Origin: Lutibacter citreus
GTDB lineage: Bacteria; Bacteroidota; Bacteroidia; Flavobacteriales; Flavobacteriaceae
Length of the DNA: 64,000 bases
Direction: 5' to 3'
NCBI RefSeq assembly: GCF_003260195.1
Contig: NZ_QEIH01000004.1
Location: forward strand, 470,223 to 534,222
Positions 44,623 through 56,761 of this stretch are shown here, piece after piece. The notes under the pieces were generated by a model. The model worked only from the letters and a program-made list of their open reading frames with translations. It did no database searches and had not been told where the DNA came from. The position numbers and the translations under genes are program-made. Positions within the stretch are counted from its first letter, which is position 1. Every line of letters starts with the position of its first letter.

Positions 44623-46437
44623 TTACTTATAATTCTCTGTATTTAAAATTACTGAACTTACATGCCCACCACTGTCTGGGAAAGTAATTTCAATACTATT
44701 TATTCCGTTTTTTAAATACGAATGATTAAATGGAATATCTATTACTCCAAAAAATGCATCCCTTGGTTTTTGATCATAACCAGCCCAATTACTCGGTACT
44801 TCAACCTCTTTATTATTTACGCGTATTTTAGGTTTTTTACTTAAATCATGTTTTCTACCAATCCCCATTTTTATACTTGCTCGTCCTTTAGCAGCTACCT
44901 CAACGTTTTCAATTTCAAAATTAATTGCTGAATTAGCTTTTATAGGTTGTAAATAAGTGGTTGAATAAAAATTATTTTCTGTAACAGTGTTTTTAAAATC
45001 TACTTTATCAACATCAATTTCCAAAATTACAGTTTCTCCTTTTTTTAATTCAAGCTTATTAACGGAACTATTATTTGTAAACAAAACTAGTTTAGGAATA
45101 CCAGAATCTGCTAAATACAATCTTTTAATAGTAATATTATTTACTTGATTAATACTACTATTCAAAAATTCTAAATTTACTTGTTGTTCTTTATCAATTA
45201 AATTATTAATCGCAACGTATATTTTATTGGTTTTAGCAAAGGCATTTACTTGAATATCTGGATTATTTGAATGAATATCTATTCGGTTTCCTTCTACATC
45301 TTTCCATAGTTCATAGAATTTTTTAAGATGCGTGTATTTATAAGTTCCATCTTTTAATTTTCTTAAAATTACCCAAGGATAAGGATTCCCTTCAGAATTT
45401 CTTGTATCACTATAAAACCAACTTCCTTTACCTGTAATAAAAGGAACTGCCTTAAGTAATCTATCTGGCTTATCTAATAGCGACATTAAAATTCTATTAT
45501 AAGCTATTAAGCAAGTACCGTTTAATTCAGGTGAATATGGTTTACCAACTAGGCCATTAGCTGTATATCCATATTCTGAAATTAGATGTGGCTTTACTAC
45601 TCCCCATTTTTTATAACTATACGCCTCAATTAAATCTAAAATTGCTTCGGAATTACTTCCTGAACGATATGTGAAATTTCCTTTTACATTTGCTCCATCA
45701 TAAATATGTGTTGAAAAAAACTTCATATTCTCACCAGCTATATCCATAAATTTTTTCATTCTAGTATTCCAATGATCAAAATCTTTCATATCAACCTCAG
45801 GCCAAGCAGAACAGTAACCACCAACCATAATATTAGGAACTTGCTCGTGAACTTTTTTTCCAACTTCATTATAAAACTTACTCATTTCAGTTACAACCAT
45901 ATCAGTTTCTTCCCACGTTTTAACATAATCCTTTGCGTGAACAAATGGCTCGTTTATAACCTCGTAATATTTAGGCATTATTGGGTATGCATTTTTAATA
46001 TACTCTGCATTATACTCTGCAACTTTTGCATAATCTACATTTAACTGAAACCCTTGTTTTGGATGATCTGTAATAATTAACTCTGTTGTACCATATGTTT
46101 TAAACATATCGGCACTTTTATAATGCTCCGCACTTCTTTTAGCTAATATTTTAGCATCACTCAATTTTGGTAAAACAGGTTTTCCATTTTTAAATGGTGT
46201 TGGTCCTCCAAAAGTTCTTCCAAAATGTACACCCAACTTATCAAATAAATAATCAGCTTCGGAAGCTAAGGATCCATCGGTATAAGATGTATGCATTGAG
46301 AAATACTTAGCTCTATTTAATTCACTTTGATCTCCAATAAATTTCTGCGTAGAAAAATCGACACTTACTTTATTTTGAGTAAATGAAATAGTACTAATAA
46401 ATAAACTTATATAAAGTAAAATAAATTGTTTTTTCAT
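44623..46437 (-). CDS. GH86 beta-agarase/beta-porphyranase candidate
   Basis: A 604-residue secreted enzyme (signal ending STISFTQ). The TIM barrel (about 30-400) shows HFGRTFGGPTPF, KYYEVINEPFVHA (acid/base Glu163), VGGYCSAWPEVD, FFSTHIYDGAN and KPHLISEYGYT (nucleophile Glu288). It is followed by two beta-sandwich domains (VNAFAKTNKIYVAINNL; MGIGRKHDLSKKPKIRV). This NEP/SEYG pairing with C-terminal beta-sandwiches is the GH86 layout, whose known members are endo-agarases and endo-porphyranases. It forms an operon with the T9SS-sorted repeat protein gene 3 bases upstream. Together with the GH117 candidate it is the strongest pointer to red-algal galactan. Confidence 0.8.
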   Translation of the reverse strand: MKKQFILLYISLFISTISFTQNKVSVDFSTQKFIGDQSELNRAKYFSMHTSYTDGSLASEADYLFDKLGVHFGRTFGGPTPFKNGKPVLPKLSDAKILAKRSAEHYKSADMFKTYGTTELIITDHPKQGFQLNVDYAKVAEYNAEYIKNAYPIMPKYYEVINEPFVHAKDYVKTWEETDMVVTEMSKFYNEVGKKVHEQVPNIMVGGYCSAWPEVDMKDFDHWNTRMKKFMDIAGENMKFFSTHIYDGANVKGNFTYRSGSNSEAILDLIEAYSYKKWGVVKPHLISEYGYTANGLVGKPYSPELNGTCLIAYNRILMSLLDKPDRLLKAVPFITGKGSWFYSDTRNSEGNPYPWVILRKLKDGTYKYTHLKKFYELWKDVEGNRIDIHSNNPDIQVNAFAKTNKIYVAINNLIDKEQQVNLEFLNSSINQVNNITIKRLYLADSGIPKLVLFTNNSSVNKLELKKGETVILEIDVDKVDFKNTVTENNFYSTTYLQPIKANSAINFEIENVEVAAKGRASIKMGIGRKHDLSKKPKIRVNNKEVEVPSNWAGYDQKPRDAFFGVIDIPFNHSYLKNGINSIEITFPDSGGHVSSVILNTENYK

Positions 46438-46440
46438 AAT

Positions 46441-47409
46441 TTAAAACTTAACAAATTTGTAATAATCATTATCACTTGTAATTGCAAAATATGCACCTCG
46501 TGGTAGCGAAGCTATAGTAATTTTATTTGAATTATTCACCTCTAATAGCGTCTTTCCATTCAAAGCAATTATTCTAATTGACTCAAATGAAGATTTTCCC
46601 GGTAATGTTAAAATATCAGAGCTTTTATTTAATGAAACCTGAATACTTTTTTCATCAATTTCCCTGATTGTTAACCTCTTTAAGACCTTCGTTATTTGAA
46701 CTCCTGAAATTTCTTTTTGAGCATATGATTTATTATCAAAAGCTTCTTGAGTTCCAAATGTTAAAACAAACTTATACTTATCTCCTTCTTTTAATGGATC
46801 TAATGAAATAGATACTTTTTTTGTTCCCATCCCTGCATTAATTTTAACTTTTTTAGAAGTAGCTAACCATTCACTTTCGTTCCAAATAGAAACTTGAACA
46901 AATTGCTCTTTACTCACGTTATATTCAATATCAAAATTATGAACAGGTGAACTCTCAAAAACAGTTGGTGTAGCTAAAGAAAATGAAGCATCATCTACAA
47001 ATGGAACACTTTTTTTAACAAATTCTATATTATTAATTACTCTTGCTGCTATTGTAGTTCTCCAATCTCCTCCTGCGGGTTTAATTGACAATGTAAGTCT
47101 ATAACCCGCACCAAAATCTGGTAAGTTCTCAGGACTTAATACAATTTCTTTTACACCCTGCCCTTTATTCACTTTAATCGTTTTACCTGCCCAGTACTTT
47201 GATGGACCACCTCCTAATTCAATAGATATATCTCTATTAGCTGTTGCAACATAGCCTACCTTAAAAACATAGGAATCTTGAACTTTCATAACAACAGGAA
47301 CCGATTTTACAAACATAATTTTGTCTAAACCTTGGGCATTTGTATACAAGGAATTAATAACAACAAAAAATATAATAAAAAACGATCTCAAAAAATTTCT
47401 TTGTTTCAT
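46441..47409 (-). CDS. Secreted tandem beta-sandwich protein with T9SS sorting tail
   Basis: A 322-residue protein with signal MKQRNFLRSFFIIFFVVINS. Two related modules of about 100 residues follow: module 1 (about 30-130) with ISIELGGGPSKYWAGKTIKV and module 2 (about 135-240) with VQVSIWNESEWLATSKKVKI. Both continue K-V/I-N-x-G-x-G-x-K and L-x-x-G-x-x-Y-x-x-x-L. The last 75 residues (IRIIALNGKTLLEV, GAYFAITSDNDYYKFVKF) look like a type A T9SS sorting domain, so the protein is probably carried to the cell surface or medium. There is no catalytic motif. The position just before the GH86 gene suggests a galactan-binding or scaffolding protein for the endo-enzyme. The family is not recognised. 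Confidence 0.7.
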   Translation of the reverse strand: MKQRNFLRSFFIIFFVVINSLYTNAQGLDKIMFVKSVPVVMKVQDSYVFKVGYVATANRDISIELGGGPSKYWAGKTIKVNKGQGVKEIVLSPENLPDFGAGYRLTLSIKPAGGDWRTTIAARVINNIEFVKKSVPFVDDASFSLATPTVFESSPVHNFDIEYNVSKEQFVQVSIWNESEWLATSKKVKINAGMGTKKVSISLDPLKEGDKYKFVLTFGTQEAFDNKSYAQKEISGVQITKVLKRLTIREIDEKSIQVSLNKSSDILTLPGKSSFESIRIIALNGKTLLEVNNSNKITIASLPRGAYFAITSDNDYYKFVKF

Positions 47410-47431
47410 ACTCTAATTATTTAATATTTTA

Positions 47432-47983
47432 CTACTCAAATTTAACCCAATCAATATTCATTAGATATTTATCTTTTCCTTCAAATTCTAATTTAATATT
47501 TTGAATTCCTTCTATTTTTTTATTTACCTGTATTTCAACTTCCTTCCAGTTATTCCATCCTCCTGTATTTTTAACTTCAACAGTACCTAACAATTCATTA
47601 CCAACATATAATTTTATGGTTCCTCCTTGTACTCCCGAAGCAACTCTAAAAATAACTTTGTTAATATTTGCACCTTTAAAACCTACGGAATTATAAGTTA
47701 TAAAAGCATTTGGCTCTATATAATCTAATTGCCAACCAACTATATTACTATCTTTTAATCTACTTACTCTAACTTTTGAAGCTTTAAAATACCTATCAAT
47801 TTGAATAGGTTTGTCTATTTTTGAAATTTCAACACCTCTTAATGTAGCATCTTTTTTCAAAATCATTCCATTGGTATCAAAAAACAAACTATCCACTCTC
47901 ATTGAACGTAAATGTTGATTGTTTGAAATATCATGATGATGATAAAAAATAAACCATTGCTTTTTATATTCATAATTACTTAA
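47432..47983 (-). pseudogene. Remnant of a GH43-CBM6 gene (C-terminal part only)
   Basis: The reading frame is open from 47983 (stop at 47986-47984) to 47432. Before its only ATG (47902) it encodes YEYKKQWFIFYHHHDIS, which matches the last GH43 propeller blade (compare KFKDQWYVFYHR in the 37019-38335 enzyme). After VDSLFFDTNGMI follows a complete CBM6-like domain (GFKGANINKVIFRVASG, GWNNWKEVEIQV, NIDWVKFE). The signal peptide and most of the catalytic domain are missing, so this is the 3' end of a deleted gene. It might still be translated from 47902 as a 156-residue CBM6 protein, but without a signal peptide it could not reach polysaccharide. Nothing resembling GH43 is found further upstream in 47984-48131. 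Confidence 0.75.
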
Positions 47984-48082
47984 TTAAATTCCTCGATAAA
48001 ATTAATCATCAGCATAAAAAATTAGAGTGTCAATTGTCCTATATTCTAGTTCTATTAATTTATCATTAAAAAAAATTAAACG

Positions 48083-48114
48083 AAAAAAGAGGAGCAATTA
48101 CGCTCCTCTTTTTT
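48083..48114 (-). terminator. Intrinsic terminator after sulfatase
   Basis: AAAAAAGAGGAGC (48083-48095) pairs exactly with GCTCCTCTTTTTT (48102-48114) around a six-base loop, 17 bases after the sulfatase stop. Its symmetry allows action in both directions. It isolates the sulfatase transcript from the GH43 remnant and GH86 operon. Confidence 0.9.
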
Positions 48115-48131
48115 AAATATCTTAGTATCAG

Positions 48132-49559
48132 TTACTTTTTATCAGCTGGTCTTAAAGATTTATTTCTTTCTGCTTGAAATCTTTTTTCTTCTTTTAAAAC
48201 ATTCTCCTTATGTGGATCAAACCATTGAGGATCCATATTTTTTGAATCCCATTCTTTATACGCTTCTTCTAATTCATCCATAATATCCGGATGACTAGCT
48301 GAAATATCATACCTTTCATAAGAGTCTTTTTCTAAATTAAATAACAATGTTTTGCCTTTGTAAGAACTTTTGTACAATTTATAATCTCCCCTTCTAACAG
48401 CATATTCAAAACCTCCAACAGAACGCCAAAACATAATGTTATGTGGTTTACCTGTAACATTATTATTAATATATGGTAATAAATCTTTACCTTCTAACTG
48501 AGGTTCTTTAGTTGCATCTCCTCCAGCAATATTTAACAATGTAGGAAATAAATCTAATGAAATTATTGGTTCTTCATATACTTGATTTGATTCAATACCA
48601 TTTGGCCAAGAAATACAAAACGGCACTTTAATTCCTCCTTCAAAAAGCATTCCTTTATGTCCTCTATAAGGTCTATTATCAGCGTGTTCTGTTCTTCCTC
48701 CATTATCACTTAAATAAACAATAACAGTGTTATCTTTCATTCCATTTGCAACCAAAGTAGAATCTATTCGTCCAACACTATAGTCTACACCATTAACCAT
48801 GGCAGCGTAAATACTTCTTCCAGCATATTCAATATGTTTTGTATTCTCTAAATATTGCTTTGTTGCTTGATCTGGTGCGTGAGGTGCATTGTATGCCAAA
48901 TACATAAAAAATGGTTTCTCATCCTTATTTGTAATAAAATCAATTGCTTCATCAGTAAAATCATCAGTTAAATACGTTAATTCATTCTCTGGAACTGGTT
49001 TTCTATTTCTGTAAATAGTTTGAATTTTATTTTTTGAAATTCCCCAATAGTTCATCCCTCCAGCTGGAAAGCCAAACCAATGGTCAAAACCTTGTGCTGG
49101 TGGCCATAAATCTTCGTGATCTCCTAAATGCCATTTTCCAATTGCACTTGTTCTATAACCTAATTCTTTAAATGCTTCAGGCATTAATTTTTCTGAAAGG
49201 GGAGTTCCAACTGTTTCATCACTTTCAACATCATAAGGCATATTACAATCGTGTCCAAAACGTGCTTGATAACGACCTGTTAACAACCCTGCTCTTGAAG
49301 GACTGCAATAAGGATGCGAAACATAACCGTTTGAAAAGATAACTCCTTCATTAGCTAATTTATCTAAATTTGGAGTTGGAATGTCCGTAGCTCCGTTAAA
49401 ACCAACATCTGCCCAACCTTGATCATCAGTTAGAATTACAATAATGTTTGGCCTCTCAGTATTTTTTGAAGTTTCGTTATTTACTGTTTTCTCGGAACTT
49501 TTTTCAGCACAAGAAAAACATAGTAACGCTAATAATGCTATAGCTAATTTAGATTTCAT
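48132..49559 (-). CDS. S1-family sulfatase lipoprotein
   Basis: A 475-residue sulfatase with lipoprotein signal LLCFSCAEK (Cys17). It shows PNIIVILTDDQGWADVG, the formylglycine motif C-S-P-S-R (Cys85), IGKWHLGDHEDLWPP and the metal site YLSDNGGRTEHADNRPY. It is transcribed alone: a terminator follows at 48083-48114, and its promoter region carries the shared 27-bp element 57 bases before the ATG. This suggests the sulfatase is induced with the GH16 operon and the FAD-oxidoreductase operon. The position of sulfate removed is unknown. Confidence 0.93.
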   Translation of the reverse strand: MKSKLAIALLALLCFSCAEKSSEKTVNNETSKNTERPNIIVILTDDQGWADVGFNGATDIPTPNLDKLANEGVIFSNGYVSHPYCSPSRAGLLTGRYQARFGHDCNMPYDVESDETVGTPLSEKLMPEAFKELGYRTSAIGKWHLGDHEDLWPPAQGFDHWFGFPAGGMNYWGISKNKIQTIYRNRKPVPENELTYLTDDFTDEAIDFITNKDEKPFFMYLAYNAPHAPDQATKQYLENTKHIEYAGRSIYAAMVNGVDYSVGRIDSTLVANGMKDNTVIVYLSDNGGRTEHADNRPYRGHKGMLFEGGIKVPFCISWPNGIESNQVYEEPIISLDLFPTLLNIAGGDATKEPQLEGKDLLPYINNNVTGKPHNIMFWRSVGGFEYAVRRGDYKLYKSSYKGKTLLFNLEKDSYERYDISASHPDIMDELEEAYKEWDSKNMDPQWFDPHKENVLKEEKRFQAERNKSLRPADKK

Positions 49560-49615
49560 AATTAAATTTTAAATTTCAATATAAAAGTAGTTGAGTTACA
49601 CCATAATAAGTAATT

Positions 49616-49642
49616 CATTTGTTTTTATAACTACTACATATG
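49616..49642 (-). promoter_or_regulatory. Shared regulatory element upstream of sulfatase
   Basis: On the plus strand: CATTTG, nine bases, CTACTACATATG, exactly as at 44548-44574. The proximal edge is 57 bases from the start codon at 49559. Confidence 0.7.
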
Positions 49643-49689
49643 ATTAATTACTTGAATAAAAAAAGATTCAGAAAAGCTAAATTTTCGTC

Positions 49690-49760
49690 AACCTGAATTT
49701 ATTTCAGGTTCTCGTATGATCTATAAACAGCTAAATAAACTTCTGAATCGAGTTCAGAAT
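49690..49760. repeat. Paired-hairpin intergenic repeat, copy 2
   Basis: AACCTGAA/TTCAGGTT (49690-49697 and 49703-49710) followed by TTCTGAA/TTCAGAA (49741-49747 and 49753-49759). Order, stem sequences and the flanking CTC and ACG match copy 1 at 23137-23207; the loops and spacer differ. It lies 9 bases after the GH97 stop and may also protect or end that transcript. Confidence 0.75.
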
Positions 49761-49768
49761 AACGATTT

Positions 49769-51772
49769 TTAATATAATACTTTAAACGCTATGGCTTGAC
49801 CACCTCCTGCAGCTAGTTTCATTTTTAATTTTTCTGCAGAAGAAACTTCTTTCTTTGAAATTACAAATGCTTCTGGATTTGATTCCCAATCTGCATCATT
49901 TGCATCTGCATAAATAGTTGCAATGTATTTTTCACCTTCTGAAAGAAAAGACAAATCAATTTCAAAATCTCTAGAATTCTCATCTGTGATACTTCCTAAA
50001 TACCAATTTTCAGTTCCTCTTTCTTTTCTAGCAACTGTATAATAATCTCCAATTTTACTATTTAATACTTTATTATTAGACCAGTTTGTAGGCACATCTT
50101 TTATAAACTGAAAAGCTTTATTCCCTTCGTAATTCTCCGGTAAATCTGCCGCCATTTGAATTGGACTATACATTGTTAAATAATATGCTAATTGCTTACA
50201 AATTGTAGATCTAACTCTAAACTTATCAGTACTCCAATCTTTATCTGGTAATATCATACTAAAAATTCCTGGCGTATAATCAATTGGACCTCCTAAAATT
50301 CTTGTAAAAGGTAAAATAACTCCGTGTTCTGGAGAATTTCCTTTACTCCAAGCATTGTATTCTTGTCCTCTTGCTCCTTCTCTGGCCATTAAATTTGGAT
50401 AGGTACGTTGTTCTCCTGTAAATTTAATTGGTTCGTGGTTTACAATTAGCAACTTATATTCTGCAGCTTTTTGAACCATCTTTTTATAATGGCGCACCAT
50501 ATATTGTCCGTGATGATGTTGACGATATGTTTTATTTTCAGTATCGTAATTTACATCGCCTGTATATCCTACCTTTACGGTTTTCATTCCTAAATCGGAA
50601 CACATTTTATATAACTCATCCATTGCAGGTTCGTAATGATCAATGTCTGAAATAGTTTCGTGATACATCATCATTCTTACACCTTTTTCTTTACCATAAT
50701 TACAAACTTCTTCAATATCAAAATCATCTGTTGAAGTTTTCCAGTCAAAAATCCCATATCCAGTCCAAGAACCTTCCATGTTATCCCAACCTTTATCCCA
50801 ACCTTCAATTAAAACATCATGAATTCCGTGTTTTGCAGCAAAATCTATATGATATTTTGCATTTTTTGTATTTGCTCCGTGTGGTCTATTTATAGGTTTA
50901 CCAAATTGAGTTTTTTCGGCCCAAGCAGATTTACCAATATGCAATTCCCACCAAATACCAATATACTTATAGGTTTCAATCCAATCTGTAGTTTTATAAG
51001 CACAAGGCGGATTTAAATTTATAATTAAATCTGACTCTACTAAATCACCAGCCGTTCTTCCCATTTGAATAGTTCTCCAAGGTGTTTGAAAAGGAGTTGA
51101 AGCTCTCACTAAATCTCCATTTAACCAAGGTGTTAAATGCGCCTTTAATTTTGTTCCTTCTAGCGTGTTTAACAAATTCATACCTGCATAATTTGTTAAA
51201 TCAGCTTCGTGAATACTTATTATCATAGTATCATTTACCTCAATGGTTGTAGGTGTATTACACATATTTGCTCTTTCTTCTTTATCAGGTCTTCGAGCAA
51301 AGTTTATTGAGTCACCAATTTTACTAATTGGTGAGTTGTAATATACTTTTTCATAATTATCATAATCTGCAAAATTCCACCAAGCCTTGTAATCATCAAA
51401 AACTCGAGCAATAACATTAATTAAAATGTTAGATTCTTGTTGTTTTAAATGAAGTGTTAATTCATTGTAATGATTTATTATTGTTTCCCTTTGCCCCCAA
51501 ACAGTTTTCCATTCTGATTTTTCTGTTTTCTCTTCCGAAGAAAGAATTTCAAAACCATTTTTTAAAGAATGTTTTTTAAGTTCAAAGCCTAAAGACGATG
51601 TTGTTAAAAAATCAACATTTAAACCTTTGGCCTTATAATTTAATTGACCTTCTTCATTTAAATAGAATTCAATTTTATTCTCTCCATTCGGGGAAGAAAT
51701 ATTTTTATTAATGTTGCTGGTAGTATTGCAACCAACAATAATTAAAGCTAAAACTACAAGAAGTTTTTTCAT
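49769..51772 (-). CDS. GH97 family alpha-glycosidase lipoprotein
   Basis: A 667-residue lipoprotein (signal ALIIVGCNT, Cys15). The N-terminal super-sandwich begins SSPNGENKIEFYLNEEGQLNY, a typical GH97 opening. The barrel includes WWELHIGKSAW, GIHDVLIEGWDKGWDN, LMAREGARGQEYN and NHEPIKFTGEQRTYPN. The C-terminal module ends MKLAAGGGQAIAF. GH97 contains both inverting alpha-glucosidases and retaining alpha-galactosidases. At the strand that carries the nucleophile in retaining members this protein reads KVGYTGDV, so the mechanism should be settled by alignment. Alpha-galactosidase activity would suit the galactan locus. It follows the LacZ-type GH2 gene by 3 bases. Confidence 0.9.
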   Translation of the reverse strand: MKKLLVVLALIIVGCNTTSNINKNISSPNGENKIEFYLNEEGQLNYKAKGLNVDFLTTSSLGFELKKHSLKNGFEILSSEEKTEKSEWKTVWGQRETIINHYNELTLHLKQQESNILINVIARVFDDYKAWWNFADYDNYEKVYYNSPISKIGDSINFARRPDKEERANMCNTPTTIEVNDTMIISIHEADLTNYAGMNLLNTLEGTKLKAHLTPWLNGDLVRASTPFQTPWRTIQMGRTAGDLVESDLIINLNPPCAYKTTDWIETYKYIGIWWELHIGKSAWAEKTQFGKPINRPHGANTKNAKYHIDFAAKHGIHDVLIEGWDKGWDNMEGSWTGYGIFDWKTSTDDFDIEEVCNYGKEKGVRMMMYHETISDIDHYEPAMDELYKMCSDLGMKTVKVGYTGDVNYDTENKTYRQHHHGQYMVRHYKKMVQKAAEYKLLIVNHEPIKFTGEQRTYPNLMAREGARGQEYNAWSKGNSPEHGVILPFTRILGGPIDYTPGIFSMILPDKDWSTDKFRVRSTICKQLAYYLTMYSPIQMAADLPENYEGNKAFQFIKDVPTNWSNNKVLNSKIGDYYTVARKERGTENWYLGSITDENSRDFEIDLSFLSEGEKYIATIYADANDADWESNPEAFVISKKEVSSAEKLKMKLAAGGGQAIAFKVLY

Positions 51773-51775
51773 TTT

Positions 51776-55036
<3,261 letters not shown>

Positions 55037-55086
55037 TTAAAATGGAATAAAATTTATTTAAGGTAAAAGTAATGCTGAATTAAAAA

Positions 55087-55094
55087 CAAATCTA
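55087..55094 (-). promoter_or_regulatory. Promoter -7 box of LacZ-type GH2 operon
   Basis: On the minus strand this reads TAGATTTG, a full match to TAnnTTTG. A TTG about 24 bases further upstream (55119-55121) is a poor -33 candidate because the spacing is long. Confidence 0.45.
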
Positions 55095-55142
55095 CCAGAA
55101 TTGATTTAAAAACGAAAACAATTAGTTTTTTTATAAAAAAAA

Positions 55143-55177
55143 AGAGCTGCAAACAAATTGCAACTCTTTTTTTTTTT
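55143..55177 (-). terminator. Intrinsic terminator after sulfatase
   Basis: AGAGCTGCAA (55143-55152) pairs with TTGCAACTCT (55158-55167), with one G-U pair, around a five-base loop. It is flanked by A-runs on one side and ten T's on the other, and lies directly after the sulfatase stop. Confidence 0.85.
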
Positions 55178-56708
55178 AGTTTTTATAAAACTTCTTATAA
55201 ATATCTGATATATCGAGAGGATCGTCCATTTGTTTCTGAAGAACCAACAACTCATCAAACATTGTTTTAATTTTCTCTTTATTTGCTGAATCTCCTGCCA
55301 GATCATTCATCTCTTCAGGATCTTCATTCATATTAAATAATAAAATCTTATCAATTTCTGGATATACCATTAATTTAAATCCATCTTTTCTAATCATACG
55401 GCTAACACTTAAGTAAGCCCCATAAATAGATTTGTAATGACTTTCTTTTCGTTCACCTTTTGCTATATCTAAGAAACTATTAAACTCTACATATGTTGGT
55501 TTTTCTGCCCCAGAAAGATCAAGCGCAGTTGCCATAACATCTTGTAAATATACGTCTGCATTAGATCTTTTATCAGCAGGGATATCAGGCCCAATAATTA
55601 CCATTGGTGGACGCATACTATGATCGAATAAACTTTGTTTTCCTATTAATCCATGACGACCCATTGCCAAACCATGATCAGCTGTATAAATAATATATGT
55701 ATTATCCATTTTACCCGATTTTTTCAAAGCTTCAATTATTTTTCCAATTTGAGCATCTACATGAGTAATACTGGCATAATATTCTTTTGTATGAACTTTT
55801 ACAGCATATTCGGTTCTTGGAAACGGAGCTAAAGCTTCATCACGTAAATCATCACCATTTGCAATATTATGTCTGTAAGGATATTCTGGTAAAAAACTTT
55901 TTGGCACTGAAATATTATCTAAAGAATACATATCTTGATATTCTTGCGGTGCTTGTCGTGGATCATGAGGTGCATTAAACGCTAAATACATAAAAAATGG
56001 ATTATCTTTTTCTTTTGCTTGATTAATAAAACCAATCGCATCATCTTTTAAAACTTCGCTCCAATGTTTACCACCTTCCCAGAAACCACCTTTTGTTGTA
56101 TCAGTAGGAGACCAAGATTTATCATTTTCACTTAAAGGACGGTTATAACCGTTTGGCATAATATCCGCAGATTTTGCTCCTTTTATTTTTGAAATAGAAT
56201 CAAACTTCTGTTTCATTTTTGCGTGATCCCAAGCATCTCCTGGCATTCCTCCTCTAATATGAACCGTATTTTGAAATACCAATGGAGCTGGAGCATCAAC
56301 GTGCCATTTACCTGTCATATAAGTATCATACCCGGCAGCCTCCATCATTTTACTCCAAGATTTACTTAAGCTTACACTATCTTTTTTATACCAGTTCTTT
56401 CTAAATTTATTTGCTCTCCAAACAAAGCGTCCAGAATTCATCATTGCTCTAGAAGCTGCACAAACGGCACCACTCCAAGACCCCATATTGTAGGCATGTG
56501 TAAAAGTTGTACCTGCTTTAACCATGGCATCCATATTAGGAGTAATAATTTCGTTATTCCCTAAAGCATGGATTGAAGTATACGTTTGATCGTCTGTAAA
56601 AATGAAAACAATATTTGGTTTTTCATTTTTTTTCGTAGCTTCTTTTTTTATTGTTTTATTGCAACTTACAAGTACTATAAAAAGCAACACAAAGTAATTT
56701 TTTATCAT
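55176..56708 (-). CDS. S1-family sulfatase lipoprotein with C-A-A-S-R motif
   Basis: A 510-residue sulfatase with lipoprotein signal IVLVSCNK (Cys16). It has PNIVFIFTDDQTYTS, the formylglycine motif C-A-A-S-R (Cys83), MTGKWHVDAP and the metal site YTADHGLAMGRHGLIGKQS. The usual Pro of C-x-P-x-R is Ala here; formylglycine-generating enzymes accept C-x-P/A-x-R, so activity is expected. It shares N-M-G-S/C-W-S with the sulfatase at 21827-23113, so these two probably belong to the same subfamily. It is transcribed alone between the HTCS gene and a terminator. The 202-base gap upstream holds a hairpin and no other gene. Confidence 0.9.
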   Translation of the reverse strand: MIKNYFVLLFIVLVSCNKTIKKEATKKNEKPNIVFIFTDDQTYTSIHALGNNEIITPNMDAMVKAGTTFTHAYNMGSWSGAVCAASRAMMNSGRFVWRANKFRKNWYKKDSVSLSKSWSKMMEAAGYDTYMTGKWHVDAPAPLVFQNTVHIRGGMPGDAWDHAKMKQKFDSISKIKGAKSADIMPNGYNRPLSENDKSWSPTDTTKGGFWEGGKHWSEVLKDDAIGFINQAKEKDNPFFMYLAFNAPHDPRQAPQEYQDMYSLDNISVPKSFLPEYPYRHNIANGDDLRDEALAPFPRTEYAVKVHTKEYYASITHVDAQIGKIIEALKKSGKMDNTYIIYTADHGLAMGRHGLIGKQSLFDHSMRPPMVIIGPDIPADKRSNADVYLQDVMATALDLSGAEKPTYVEFNSFLDIAKGERKESHYKSIYGAYLSVSRMIRKDGFKLMVYPEIDKILLFNMNEDPEEMNDLAGDSANKEKIKTMFDELLVLQKQMDDPLDISDIYKKFYKN

Positions 56709-56733
56709 TTTATTATTTTTTTAATTAACAACC

Positions 56734-56761
56734 AAAGCTCGTTCTTTAACAAACGAGCTTT
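56734..56761. terminator. Hairpin between HTCS gene and sulfatase
   Basis: AAAGCTCGTT (56734-56743) and AACGAGCTTT (56752-56761) form a ten-base perfect stem with an eight-base loop, 25 bases upstream of the sulfatase ATG and 149 bases after the HTCS stop. The T-tract is poor in the minus direction, so it may be a weak terminator for the HTCS gene or a structure in the sulfatase leader. Confidence 0.55.
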
